63,939 nucleotides of DNA. It comes from Candidatus Nitrosopumilus sp. (GTDB taxonomy: Archaea > Thermoproteota > Nitrososphaeria > Nitrososphaerales > Nitrosopumilaceae). Shown in pieces: positions 8,569-16,220 of the stretch (position 1 is its first letter; each line of letters starts with the position of its first letter). The stretch covers positions 1-63,939 of the forward strand of contig JAJCXK010000031.1 of NCBI GenBank assembly GCA_029263475.1, given 5' to 3'. Made by a program: the position numbers and the translations under genes. The notes beneath the pieces are model-generated. The model saw only the letters and a program-made list of their open reading frames with translations, did no database searches and was not told the DNA's origin.

Positions 8569-10104
8569 ATGCTTCTGAATTTGTGTAATTACTTGTTTGA
8601 AATATCTAAAACGGATTTAGCCGGAAGGATTGGTACCATATACACAAATCATGGAAAAATCGAGACGCCTGCATTTGTTCCAGTTATCCACTCAGTAAAA
8701 CAAACAATTCCGTCTAAAAAAATTAAAGAAATCGGATTTGACTTGGTCATTACCAATGCATACATTACAAGAAATAGTTATGGAAATAAGGCAGTTAAAG
8801 AAGGGATTCACAAAATTATAAATTTTGACGGCGGAATAATGACGGATTCTGGAGGATATCAAGTACTAGAATATGGAGACGTGGATGTATCACCTCCCGA
8901 GATGGCAAACTTTGAAAAAGGAATCATGACGGATTTTGCGATACCTCTTGATAAACCAACGGGATACGGAATGCCAATAAAGAAGGCAGAGGCATACGTA
9001 AAACACACCCTCAAAGTATCAAAGCAAACATTAGAAGATAGTGAGAACAACGGCCAAATTTGGGTAGGGCCAATTCAAGGAGGAGAACATTTTGATCTTG
9101 TTAAAAAATCCACAAAGGGTTTGATAGATATTGGTTATCAGATGCTCGCCTTAGGAAGTCCAGTGGAATTTATGGAGTCATATGAATATAGACTTCTAGC
9201 ACAAATGATTGTTGCAGCAAAAAAACAAATGCCACATTCCATCCCACTACATCTTTTTGGTGCGGGGCATCCGCTTACGATACCGTTTGCCATAGCTTTG
9301 GGATGCGATACATTTGATTCGGCATCATACATGCTTTATGCCAAAAAGCTACGATACATCACAGATGATGGCACACGTTATTTATCAGACATTACAGTAT
9401 TTCCATGTAATTGTGAAATATGTTCAAAATACACTCCAGAAGAATTTCGTCAATTAGAAACAACTGAGAAAATTAACCAATTAGCTATCCACAACTTGTA
9501 TGCAATTAAACTAGAGGTCGACAAAGTAAAACAGGCAATCCATGAGGGAAGATTATGGGAATATGTAATAAAAAAGGCAAGAGCACATCCCAAATTATTT
9601 GAGATGATTGAAGTGATGACTGAAAATCATGAATTTCTTGGTTTGAGTATGCCAAAGTTCAAAGAAAAAGCTATTTTCTTATTTGATAAAGAGGATCAAT
9701 ACAGGCCAGAGGTTCAGTCATTCCATAAAATTGTTAGAGAATTCAAAACAAAAAAGAACAAGATAGTGATCATCAAAGAATTCAATACAAAGCCAGGATA
9801 TCTATCTCAGCAATACATAGGACTAAAAAAGAAAATTAAAGACTTTGAATCATTTCAGGTTTGCCAATATAATCCACAATTAGGACTCATTCCAATTGAG
9901 ATTTCAGACATATTTCCGGCTGCACACCATGAAACTTCAAGAGTAGATTTTGAACCAAATGAATTTCCCACATTTAAGAAAACATGGGATGATTTCTTTT
10001 CAAATAATGTTTTTTCAGAAATACACTATGACAAAGAAGACAAATTCTTGAAATATTTCGTAAAGACCTTGTCAAAAGAAATCAAGAAAAAATCTTTTGC
10101 ATAA
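8569..10104 (+). CDS. tgtA: Archaeal tRNA-guanine(15) transglycosylase (ArcTGT)
   Basis: This enzyme swaps G15 in the tRNA D-loop for preQ0 on the way to archaeosine. The nucleophile region MTDSGGYQ is near residue 93, followed by GPIQGG and the zinc site CNCEIC near residues 279-284 with a downstream AIHNLYA histidine. At 511 residues it is shorter than the roughly 580-residue Pyrococcus enzyme and appears to lack the C-terminal PUA domain. The C-terminal third, up to KEIKKKSFA, is lysine-rich and less recognisable. It starts with ATG 7 bp after the Fap7 gene. ArcS and preQ0 synthesis genes are not in the window. Confidence 0.92.
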   Translation: MLLNLCNYLFEISKTDLAGRIGTIYTNHGKIETPAFVPVIHSVKQTIPSKKIKEIGFDLVITNAYITRNSYGNKAVKEGIHKIINFDGGIMTDSGGYQVLEYGDVDVSPPEMANFEKGIMTDFAIPLDKPTGYGMPIKKAEAYVKHTLKVSKQTLEDSENNGQIWVGPIQGGEHFDLVKKSTKGLIDIGYQMLALGSPVEFMESYEYRLLAQMIVAAKKQMPHSIPLHLFGAGHPLTIPFAIALGCDTFDSASYMLYAKKLRYITDDGTRYLSDITVFPCNCEICSKYTPEEFRQLETTEKINQLAIHNLYAIKLEVDKVKQAIHEGRLWEYVIKKARAHPKLFEMIEVMTENHEFLGLSMPKFKEKAIFLFDKEDQYRPEVQSFHKIVREFKTKKNKIVIIKEFNTKPGYLSQQYIGLKKKIKDFESFQVCQYNPQLGLIPIEISDIFPAAHHETSRVDFEPNEFPTFKKTWDDFFSNNVFSEIHYDKEDKFLKYFVKTLSKEIKKKSFA

Positions 10105-10105
10105 T

Positions 10106-10121
10106 TAAAAATAAGAAAAAA
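10106..10121 (-). terminator. T-rich terminator after ferredoxin gene
   Basis: On the minus strand the ferredoxin stop is followed, about 20 bp on, by TTTTTTCTTATTTTT. Archaeal RNA polymerase terminates at such T-tracts. It lies between two convergent genes, where a terminator is expected. No hairpin was identified. Confidence 0.4.
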
Positions 10122-10142
10122 GAATGTGCTAAAAGACTAAGC

Positions 10143-10445
10143 TTACAGTGCTGCGTCTTCTGCCCAACCGTTGATGAAGATACCGTTTTTGTGAAGAGGT
10201 ACTGGTTGTCCAGCAGTGTAATTCATTGGTCTCATCCAAAAGATTGATTTTGTTGGGCATACACCTATGCATGCACCATCAGAAATACATCTCTCTGGAT
10301 AAAATACGAATGCTTTACCTCTCTTCCAGCCTTCTACGGGTTTTACTCTAAGGACATCAGGACCAAGTGTTGTACAGATTTCTACACATAGTGCGCATCC
10401 GATACATCTTTGCTCATCAATGTCTGGAAGTATTGCTATTGGCAT
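10143..10445 (-). CDS. Two-cluster ferredoxin with a Cys-to-Asp substitution
   Basis: A 100-residue ferredoxin. The first cluster motif is complete: CIGCALCVEIC (CxxCxxCxxxC), though Thr rather than Pro follows. The second reads C-I-S-D-G-A-C-I-G-V-CP: Asp takes the place of the second cysteine. In characterised ferredoxins this pattern supports a [3Fe-4S] or an Asp-ligated [4Fe-4S] cluster. The C-terminal 35 residues form an extension rich in aromatic residues and glycine. It is a probable electron carrier for 2-oxoacid oxidoreductases, but no redox partner lies beside it. A TATA-like GGTTTAAATA lies 26-35 bp upstream of the ATG, predicting a nearly leaderless, well-expressed mRNA. Confidence 0.9.
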   Translation of the reverse strand: MPIAILPDIDEQRCIGCALCVEICTTLGPDVLRVKPVEGWKRGKAFVFYPERCISDGACIGVCPTKSIFWMRPMNYTAGQPVPLHKNGIFINGWAEDAAL

Positions 10446-10470
10446 TACAATACTAACTTTGATAGGAGTC

Positions 10471-10480
10471 TATTTAAACC
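10471..10480 (-). promoter_or_regulatory. TATA box of ferredoxin gene
   Basis: On the minus strand GGTTTAAATA ends 26 bp before the ATG at 10445. Transcription would start at or within a few bases of the ATG. The position matches the archaeal TATA-to-start distance. Confidence 0.5.
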
Positions 10481-10584
10481 ATGATCGAATATTATAACCC
10501 TGTTATGAAATTGATCGGGCAAAATACATGCGGAAAATCCAGATTTAAAGAATTTAAAAAACAAAAAATACGTGATGTGCACGT

Positions 10585-10797
10585 TTATTTTCTCATTGCA
10601 TCAATTTGACCAGAGGTTACCCAATCGAGTAATTCTGCTGATGATGGATTAAGGTCGGCTTTCTTATTCATAAGATTGTTAACCCAAATCCAGTTGATTT
10701 GGTTCAAAAGGGGTTTGTTTCCTTCATCGCCTGCACGAGTTTTTGCTACGACAGCTTGATCTTGTTGAGCTATCCACTCATCATAGGTTCTTCCCAT
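10585..10797 (-). CDS. Small conserved-looking protein of unknown function
   Basis: The ATG at 10797 gives a 70-residue soluble protein beginning MGRTYDEWIAQQDQAV and containing QINWIWVNNLMNKKADLNPSS. There is no signal peptide, membrane segment or cysteine motif. The composition is rich in Trp, Asn and Gln with a helical pattern. A TATA-like GCTTTAATTA sits 24-33 bp upstream of this ATG, supporting a real short gene with a leaderless mRNA; the next upstream ATG (10806) would fall closer to the box. I do not recognise the family. The neighbours (ferredoxin downstream, divergent RNase) do not reveal a role. Confidence 0.65.
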   Translation of the reverse strand: MGRTYDEWIAQQDQAVVAKTRAGDEGNKPLLNQINWIWVNNLMNKKADLNPSSAELLDWVTSGQIDAMRK

Positions 10798-10820
10798 GAG
10801 GATCAAATCTTAGCTTACAC

Positions 10821-10830
10821 TAATTAAAGC
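10821..10830 (-). promoter_or_regulatory. TATA box of small gene
   Basis: Minus-strand GCTTTAATTA lies 24-33 bp upstream of the ATG at 10797 and helps decide that start. The call rests on position and sequence alone. Confidence 0.45.
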
Positions 10831-10910
10831 TTTTGAAGATTCCACAATAAGCATAATGATTAATTTCGTTCTAAGAAGGTTTTAAGGTAGATAAAAATTC
10901 ATTATAATTC

Positions 10911-12176
10911 TTGGATGTAAAAGTTTTAGGAGCTGCAAATGAAGTGGGCAGATCAGGATTTTTGGTCAATTGTGATGGGACAAAATTATTACTAGATTAT
11001 GGGGTAATGTTTGGAAGAAGAGGATCACCTCCACAATATCCCATCCATGTGAAACCCAAAGATGTAGATGCAATCATCATCACTCATGCTCATTTAGATC
11101 ATTCAGGAAATGTTCCATCACTCTTTGTTAGTGGCAACACAGATGTTTATGCTACACCCCCAACATTTGATCTTTCAAAGTTATTGATCAATGACATGTT
11201 AAAAATTGAAAAAAACGCTCATCCATTCGATCTACCCGAGCTAAACAATATGATGAAAAATGCAAAGGAAGTGGGCTTTAGAGAAAAAGTAACTAAAGGG
11301 AATGCAACTTTCGAGTTTAGAAATTCAGGACACGTAATTGGCGGAAGTACTGTATTGGTAGAGTCAAAGGATAAAAAATTATTCTATACAGGAGACATTA
11401 AAACAAATGGTTCAAGGATGCTAAAAGAAATGGATTTGGACATGGGTGAAATTGATCTTCTGATTACCGAGAGCACTTATGCAAAAACAGAGCAAAAGCC
11501 CAGAATAGAATCAGAAAGAGAATTAATAGAATTTGCAAATGAGGTGATGGACCGAAAAGGGATATTATTTGTCCCGTCATTTTCAGTTGAACGCTCTCAA
11601 GAGATTGCATGCATCTTAAGAAGTGCAAATTTCAAGCACAAAATCATAATGGACGGAATGGCATTAAAGGTAAATGAAATAATGTTTAAGCATCCAGAAT
11701 ACCTAAGAGACCCAAAGGTGTTTTCTGAGGCAATCAAAAGTGCAACTGCAATTAGAGAACATGCAGAAAGAAAGCGTGCCATGGGTGAACCATGCGTCGT
11801 AATTTCACCAGCAGGAATGCTAGTAGGAGGAAATGCAGTGTATTATCTGCAGCAATTATCTTTTGATAGTAAAAATGGAATCGCCTTAGTTTCATATCAA
11901 GGAGAAGGCACTCCAGGAAAAAAATTACTTGATACAGGAATGGTTTCAACCAGAGGCAAAGATCTTCATGTTAAAGCAGAGGTCAAGCAATTTCAATTTT
12001 CAGGGCATGCAGACAAAAAAGAATTATTTGACATGATAAAAAGAATCAAAGGAAATCCAAAGGTGTGGACTGTACACGGTGATTCGGAATCATGCGTCTC
12101 ATTTGCTCAAGAAATTCATGAAAAGTTTGGTTTTGACACATATGCACCAGCAGTCAATGATGAAATAACCATCTAA
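10911..12176 (+). CDS. Beta-CASP metallo-beta-lactamase ribonuclease (aCPSF2-type)
   Basis: The 421-residue protein has the metallo-beta-lactamase zinc motif HAHLDH at about residues 60-65, a GHVIGGS histidine, the YTGDIK aspartate and a C-terminal SGHADKKEL, with the beta-CASP insert between (SFSVERSQE, ISPAGML). It has no N-terminal KH domains, which separates it from aCPSF1 and suggests aCPSF2. Relatives act as endo- or 5'-3' exoribonucleases in RNA maturation and decay. The start is TTG at 10911, with VKVLGAANEVGRS directly after it. The ogg gene follows after 1 nt, so the two are co-transcribed and probably translationally coupled. Confidence 0.9.
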   Translation: MDVKVLGAANEVGRSGFLVNCDGTKLLLDYGVMFGRRGSPPQYPIHVKPKDVDAIIITHAHLDHSGNVPSLFVSGNTDVYATPPTFDLSKLLINDMLKIEKNAHPFDLPELNNMMKNAKEVGFREKVTKGNATFEFRNSGHVIGGSTVLVESKDKKLFYTGDIKTNGSRMLKEMDLDMGEIDLLITESTYAKTEQKPRIESERELIEFANEVMDRKGILFVPSFSVERSQEIACILRSANFKHKIIMDGMALKVNEIMFKHPEYLRDPKVFSEAIKSATAIREHAERKRAMGEPCVVISPAGMLVGGNAVYYLQQLSFDSKNGIALVSYQGEGTPGKKLLDTGMVSTRGKDLHVKAEVKQFQFSGHADKKELFDMIKRIKGNPKVWTVHGDSESCVSFAQEIHEKFGFDTYAPAVNDEITI

Positions 12177-12177
12177 G

Positions 12178-13020
12178 ATGCAAGATAATTTCACAATAGA
12201 CGTTGAAAACTCAATAAATAGCGGACAAGTGTTCCTATGGGAAAAAAATGAGGACTATTGGTATGGAATAAACGGTCAAGATATTCTAAGAGTAAGCAGT
12301 TCTGGAAAAATCAAGACTTTTCTGAATATCAAAACAGATTTTTTTAGGGAAAAAGATAACCTAGAAAAAATAATCAGATCAATTTCAAAAGATAAGATAA
12401 CAAAGATTGCCGTCGAACAATATTCAGGATTAAGAATACTTGAGCAGGATCCTTTTCAGTGTTTGATTTCATTCATCGTATCTGCAAATTCAAATATTCA
12501 AAAAATTAAAAGCAGCTTGGAAAAAATATCAAAGGAGTTCGGAACAAGAGTTGAGTTTCAAAATAAAGAATTTTTTTTATTTCCCAAACCCGAGATACTT
12601 GCAGAAGCATCAATTGACAAAATTAAGCACTGCGGAGTAGGATACAGAGCCCAATTCATCAAAGATGCAGCAGAAATGGTTTTACTAAAAAAGATAGATT
12701 TTGAATATCTGAAAAAATGCGAGTATAAGATTGCAAAGGAAAAAATTTGTTCAGTGCCAGGAGTAGGAAACAAAGTGGCAGACTGTGTTTTATTATTTTC
12801 ATTAAACAAGCTTGAGGCTTTTCCATTGGACAGATGGATGATTAGAATTTTAGGAAAATATTATTCAGATAAATTTCAGCTTGAAACTAAAACCATTACA
12901 GAAAAACAATACATCATTCTTCACGAAAAAATTGTAAGTTACTTTGGTCCATTTGCAGGATATGCACAACAGTTTCTCTTTAAAATGGAAAGAGAAAATT
13001 ATCAGAAAAAATGGCTCTAA
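12178..13020 (+). CDS. ogg: 8-oxoguanine DNA glycosylase/lyase (OGG1 family)
   Basis: A base-excision repair enzyme removing 8-oxoguanine. The 280-residue sequence has the OGG1-type N-terminal domain (NSINSGQVFLW), QDPFQCLISFIVSANSN, GVGYRAQFI, and the helix-hairpin-helix VPGVGNKVADC. The Lys near residue 199 is the expected Schiff-base nucleophile, and the aspartate in FPLDRWM near residue 217 the catalytic acid. This matches OGG1 layout rather than AGOG or MutY; no iron-sulfur cluster cysteines are present. It is joined to the upstream RNase gene by a 1-nt gap, although the two functions have no obvious connection. Confidence 0.93.
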   Translation: MQDNFTIDVENSINSGQVFLWEKNEDYWYGINGQDILRVSSSGKIKTFLNIKTDFFREKDNLEKIIRSISKDKITKIAVEQYSGLRILEQDPFQCLISFIVSANSNIQKIKSSLEKISKEFGTRVEFQNKEFFLFPKPEILAEASIDKIKHCGVGYRAQFIKDAAEMVLLKKIDFEYLKKCEYKIAKEKICSVPGVGNKVADCVLLFSLNKLEAFPLDRWMIRILGKYYSDKFQLETKTITEKQYIILHEKIVSYFGPFAGYAQQFLFKMERENYQKKWL

Positions 13021-13053
13021 ACCCTTAAAACGGTAATTAATTGCTAGGTTTTT

Positions 13054-13128
13054 GGGCCTATAGCTCAGCATGGATAGAGTGTTGGACTTCTAATCCAATG
13101 GTCAAGGGATCGAAGCCCTTTGGGCCCA
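13054..13128 (+). tRNA. tRNA-Arg (anticodon TCT)
   Basis: The 75-nt gene folds as a cloverleaf. Acceptor GGGCCTA pairs with TGGGCCC (one G-U), and the anticodon stem TTGGA/TCCAA closes the loop CTTCTAA, giving anticodon TCT for AGA/AGG. The T arm CAAGGGATCGAAGCCCTT is present. There is no intron, and the 3' CCA is not encoded. A TATA-like CTTAAAA lies about 25 bp upstream at 13024-13030. Confidence 0.93.
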
Positions 13129-13167
13129 CTTAACAAAATTATTATTCCAATTTGAGAGCAAGTCTCT

Positions 13168-13518
13168 GTGAAAGACATAGAATTCAAATTAAATTCAATG
13201 GACATTCGTCCAGGTTTGGAAATTAGAGGAATCATTTCTGTTTCATACCCTGGAAGATACGACGGAGTTGTAATAAATACTCAGATTTTAGATTCAAATG
13301 AACACATAATTTACAAGTCATACAACGGAAAAAAAATATCACAGAACGTTTCAAGATTGTTCATTAATAAAGACGTGATGACAGAAAATAAAGCGGAATT
13401 TACTGCATTAATTGACTTTGAATCTAAACAGGAACATGAAGTAAAATTCAGAGCATCAATAATTGAACAGCACAAAGAGATTGAAAGTCAGATAATTTTT
13501 GCAAAATATTCAGTCTAG
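13168..13518 (+). CDS. Hypothetical beta-sandwich protein, possibly arrestin-like
   Basis: The 116-residue protein begins at GTG 13168. Alternating hydrophobic strands (DIEFKLNSMDIRPGLEIRG, then YDGVVINTQIL, then HEVKFRASIIEQHKE) suggest an all-beta sandwich, somewhat reminiscent of arrestin-N/Vps26-type folds. There is no signal peptide, transmembrane segment or cysteine. It is convergent with the cupredoxin gene, with a 4-bp overlap of stop codons. I cannot assign a function; the arrestin comparison is a fold impression, not a homology claim. Confidence 0.6.
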   Translation: MKDIEFKLNSMDIRPGLEIRGIISVSYPGRYDGVVINTQILDSNEHIIYKSYNGKKISQNVSRLFINKDVMTENKAEFTALIDFESKQEHEVKFRASIIEQHKEIESQIIFAKYSV

Positions 13519-13976
13519 AATCTACTTTTCTCTACAACTATTGAACCAGTCATCCATGGATGTGGTTGACAATGGTAGTGAACCTCCTGTGCTTCAGTGA
13601 ATAAGAACTCATAGACATCACCAGGTTTAAGAACTCCAGTAGAACCAAAGTCTCCACTATACGAATCAGCATGTCTGTGATCAGGAGTTACGGTGTGTGC
13701 AGTATCATCATTGTTTTGCCAAATGACTTTGTTACTATGCTCTAATATCGCCGTCGCCTTATTTGGAACGTAATTTTCATTTCCTTCAATCACAGCACCT
13801 GGAATAATTTCTATGATTAAATCCTCCTCAGGATGTAAGATATGATCTGAAACAGATGGTTTTGCCAAAGATTCAGGAAGATAAAATGAAGTATAAAATA
13901 CAACAGACACGGACATGCCAACAATAACTGCAATGACACCAATACCATATGCGTGACTTGACATAGGTGCACTCAT
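13515..13976 (-). CDS. Membrane-anchored cupredoxin (plastocyanin-like)
   Basis: The 153-residue blue copper protein has an N-terminal hydrophobic anchor (about residues 10-30) and an extracytoplasmic cupredoxin domain. Type 1 copper ligands are visible: the histidine in DDTAHTVT (about residue 95) and C, H and M in HYHCQPHPWMTG (about residues 136-143). It sits just downstream of the Rieske-cytochrome b genes on the same strand. Ammonia-oxidising archaea lack soluble c-type cytochromes and use cupredoxins as carriers, so it probably shuttles electrons to or from this complex. It has its own TATA box (CTTTATA, about 25 bp before ATG 13976), so expression can be adjusted separately from the complex. 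Confidence 0.92.
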   Translation of the reverse strand: MSAPMSSHAYGIGVIAVIVGMSVSVVFYTSFYLPESLAKPSVSDHILHPEEDLIIEIIPGAVIEGNENYVPNKATAILEHSNKVIWQNNDDTAHTVTPDHRHADSYSGDFGSTGVLKPGDVYEFLFTEAQEVHYHCQPHPWMTGSIVVEKSRF

Positions 13977-14000
13977 TATTTTTTAAACCGCCCAAGTTCT

Positions 14001-14009
14001 TATAAAGCT
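14001..14009 (-). promoter_or_regulatory. TATA box of cupredoxin gene
   Basis: Minus-strand AGCTTTATA ends about 25 bp before the ATG at 13976, predicting a leaderless mRNA. It gives the cupredoxin a promoter separate from the Rieske-cytochrome b transcript. Confidence 0.55.
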
Positions 14010-14103
14010 TGTTTAGAATTTTTAAAACTATTGCTTGACAATGACATCAAACCATACGATCAACTACAAAACCCGCAAGATTTTACATACTGAGACTTCG
14101 AGG

Positions 14104-15594
14104 CTATTCCTTTGATTCAGACTTATCTTCATACTTGGCACTTAGTTCTGCAATTTTATCTGACTCGTCGGTTCCAACAGGTTCTACAAGCTTTGGTCTT
14201 TCATCAACTACAGGAATAGGTGCAGGTGGAGGGGCGTTCTTTTGTTGTGCCATAGCATAACGGTAGACGTGGAAAAACGCTGCAAACACAAGCAAGATAA
14301 TTCCTACAAAGAAGAGTGAAATATTCTTCATTCCAGTCAAAGCCGCATTGTATGCCGCAATGTTTAGGAATACTTGGAATGCCAATAGTGCAACCAATAA
14401 CCAGTTAATCCACTTTTCAGAAAGATTAATTGTGGCAACCTTCTGAGGTCCGCTACTTTTAGCAAGTTTTGACTTTCTTTCTGCCTCATTAGCAAGCTTG
14501 ATCATCATATAGCTAAATCCAAAGCCCAAGGGCACCAGCAATATCATTGTAGAATAGAAGAATATTGGATCAATTACCAAACGCTCAACCAATGGAATGG
14601 AGATATCTGGTGAGATGTAGAATCCCCAGTAAGTGGTAACCATGATTTGGGCAAGACTAGTGATACCAAATGCCGTGATGATTGGTCTATCCCTCCATGA
14701 GAATTTCTTATATCTGTCGATAAACGGAATCAGTACGAATGAAATAATGAACAATAATGGCCATAGCAAGCCAGTAACAAACTTGTCATATTGCGTCCTC
14801 ATGAACGCATAGATTCCCGTAAGATACCACTCAGGAACAGTTACACCAGGCGGTACCGTGGGTTCAAACTTGAATCCCATATCAATTGGGAATACACCGC
14901 CGGTGATCAGAATGGCACCGCCAATTGCCATTACCATTGGCACGTCAAATACCAAAAACCTTGGGAAATGGACTGCCATCAATCCAAGCATAACTATAGG
15001 TAGCAAGAATACGTGTTGCGCATAGAATCTTAATACAAAGTCAGAAAATCCACTGCCTAATGCCGCATCACGGATGGTCGGTCCCACTACAGGTATGGAT
15101 GTAGTCAGCGACGCTGCAATACTAATTGCCAATTCTGCTCTTTCACTGAAAATAACATCATATCCAGTAAATGCTTCAATAATAGTAACAGTACCCAATA
15201 TGACACCAGTCATCCATAAAACCTCATTTCTGATTTTATATCTTCCACTGAAATATTGGTAATACAAATGAAGAACGGCTAAGAGTACCATGGCATTGGA
15301 ACCATGGTAGTGAATATTTCTAATGTGAAAACCAAATGGTACGTCATCGTTAATGAATTGGACGCTGTCCCAAGCCCTGTCAAGAATGGGTTGATAGTAA
15401 AACATGAGCAACGCTCCAGAAACTCCGAGAATAATGAATACGATAAATGTGAGCATTCCTAAGAATCCAAACGGACTTACAAATCGTGCGGGAAACGAGA
15501 ATTTGATTGCAGTAAAGATGGTTCGATCCACCCCATCCCATAACCAGTAAAGGAGTGCTACTACTCCAGTACGTCTTTCAAGTGAAACGGCCAT
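14104..15594 (-). CDS. petB: Cytochrome b of a bc1/b6f-type complex
   Basis: This is the membrane quinol-oxidising subunit of complex III, in the cytoplasmic membrane. Two bis-His heme pairs are visible: H-x13-H in the helix RNIHYHGSNAMVLLAVLHLYY, and H-x14-H in QHVFLLPIVMLGLMAVH. The 14-residue spacing in the second helix resembles cytochrome b6. The Qo-site PEWY motif follows in the subunit-IV-like half. The roughly 496-residue chain ends with extra membrane helices and a charged, proline-rich cytoplasmic tail (PPPAPIP, then acidic). ATG 15594 is preferred over TTG 15600. The gene overlaps the end of the Rieske gene, so the two are translationally coupled. Confidence 0.93.
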   Translation of the reverse strand: MAVSLERRTGVVALLYWLWDGVDRTIFTAIKFSFPARFVSPFGFLGMLTFIVFIILGVSGALLMFYYQPILDRAWDSVQFINDDVPFGFHIRNIHYHGSNAMVLLAVLHLYYQYFSGRYKIRNEVLWMTGVILGTVTIIEAFTGYDVIFSERAELAISIAASLTTSIPVVGPTIRDAALGSGFSDFVLRFYAQHVFLLPIVMLGLMAVHFPRFLVFDVPMVMAIGGAILITGGVFPIDMGFKFEPTVPPGVTVPEWYLTGIYAFMRTQYDKFVTGLLWPLLFIISFVLIPFIDRYKKFSWRDRPIITAFGITSLAQIMVTTYWGFYISPDISIPLVERLVIDPIFFYSTMILLVPLGFGFSYMMIKLANEAERKSKLAKSSGPQKVATINLSEKWINWLLVALLAFQVFLNIAAYNAALTGMKNISLFFVGIILLVFAAFFHVYRYAMAQQKNAPPPAPIPVVDERPKLVEPVGTDESDKIAELSAKYEDKSESKE

Positions 15595-16183
15595 ATCCAA
15601 TTACTCCATTATCGTTTGCATTAAACTTTGGTGGCATGATAAACACCAATCCAGATGAATCAACTTCCAAAGTTAATTCAGGAAGCGTATTTGATGGCGC
15701 AGCTTGTACAGATGCAGGACCGACAAACGCTGTTCCAGTCATTGGATCATACATACTACCATGACAAGGACATTCGCCTCTTTTTCGGCCATCATCAGGC
15801 CAATACTTCCACAGGCACCACAAATGTAGGCATATCATACTATAAGCTCTAAAAGCAGAAGGATCATTTTTTTCCCCACCCAATTCTTCAGGAAGTCTAA
15901 TGAATTGCCACTTACGAAATGCTTCAGCATCAAGTGCAGCATCACCAGTTGCAGGATATGTAATGACTTCAGCGTGGTTAATTGGATAATTATTGACATT
16001 GGCCTGAGTACCATCAGGTAAAATTACTGGAACTCTTTCCAGAGAGGCCTGATTTGGATTAGGCATATAGTTACCAAATGGGACAAACGGAGCAAAGGCT
16101 AACCCTGTGCCTGCAGCACCCATTAATTTCAGAAAGTCTCTTCGGGATAATCCGCTAGACTTTTTTGTCCCCAGCTCCGACAT
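15578..16183 (-). CDS. petC: Rieske iron-sulfur protein, Tat-exported
   Basis: The [2Fe-2S] subunit of the cytochrome b complex. A twin-arginine signal-anchor (SRRDFLKLMGAAGTG) near residue 12 precedes the globular domain. Rieske box I is CLHLWC (about residues 117-122) and box II is ECPCHGS, giving two Cys and two His ligands. The 201-residue length suits an archaeal Rieske protein. It is first in the transcript: TATA TTTATAAG at 16207-16214 and a GGTGAG ribosome binding site precede ATG 16183. The next gene, cytochrome b, overlaps its 3' end. Confidence 0.94.
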   Translation of the reverse strand: MSELGTKKSSGLSRRDFLKLMGAAGTGLAFAPFVPFGNYMPNPNQASLERVPVILPDGTQANVNNYPINHAEVITYPATGDAALDAEAFRKWQFIRLPEELGGEKNDPSAFRAYSMICLHLWCLWKYWPDDGRKRGECPCHGSMYDPMTGTAFVGPASVQAAPSNTLPELTLEVDSSGLVFIMPPKFNANDNGVIGYGRFT

Positions 16184-16206
16184 TCAAGCTCACCTTCGCC
16201 AAATTG

Positions 16207-16214
16207 CTTATAAA
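16207..16214 (-). promoter_or_regulatory. TATA box and RBS of Rieske-cytochrome b operon
   Basis: Minus-strand TTTATAAG lies 24-31 bp upstream of ATG 16183, followed by GAAGGTGAG about 7 bp before the ATG. The box begins only 7 bp after the protease gene stop at 16221, so the complex III promoter is squeezed into the intergenic gap. Confidence 0.55.
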
Positions 16215-16220
16215 TCTTAT

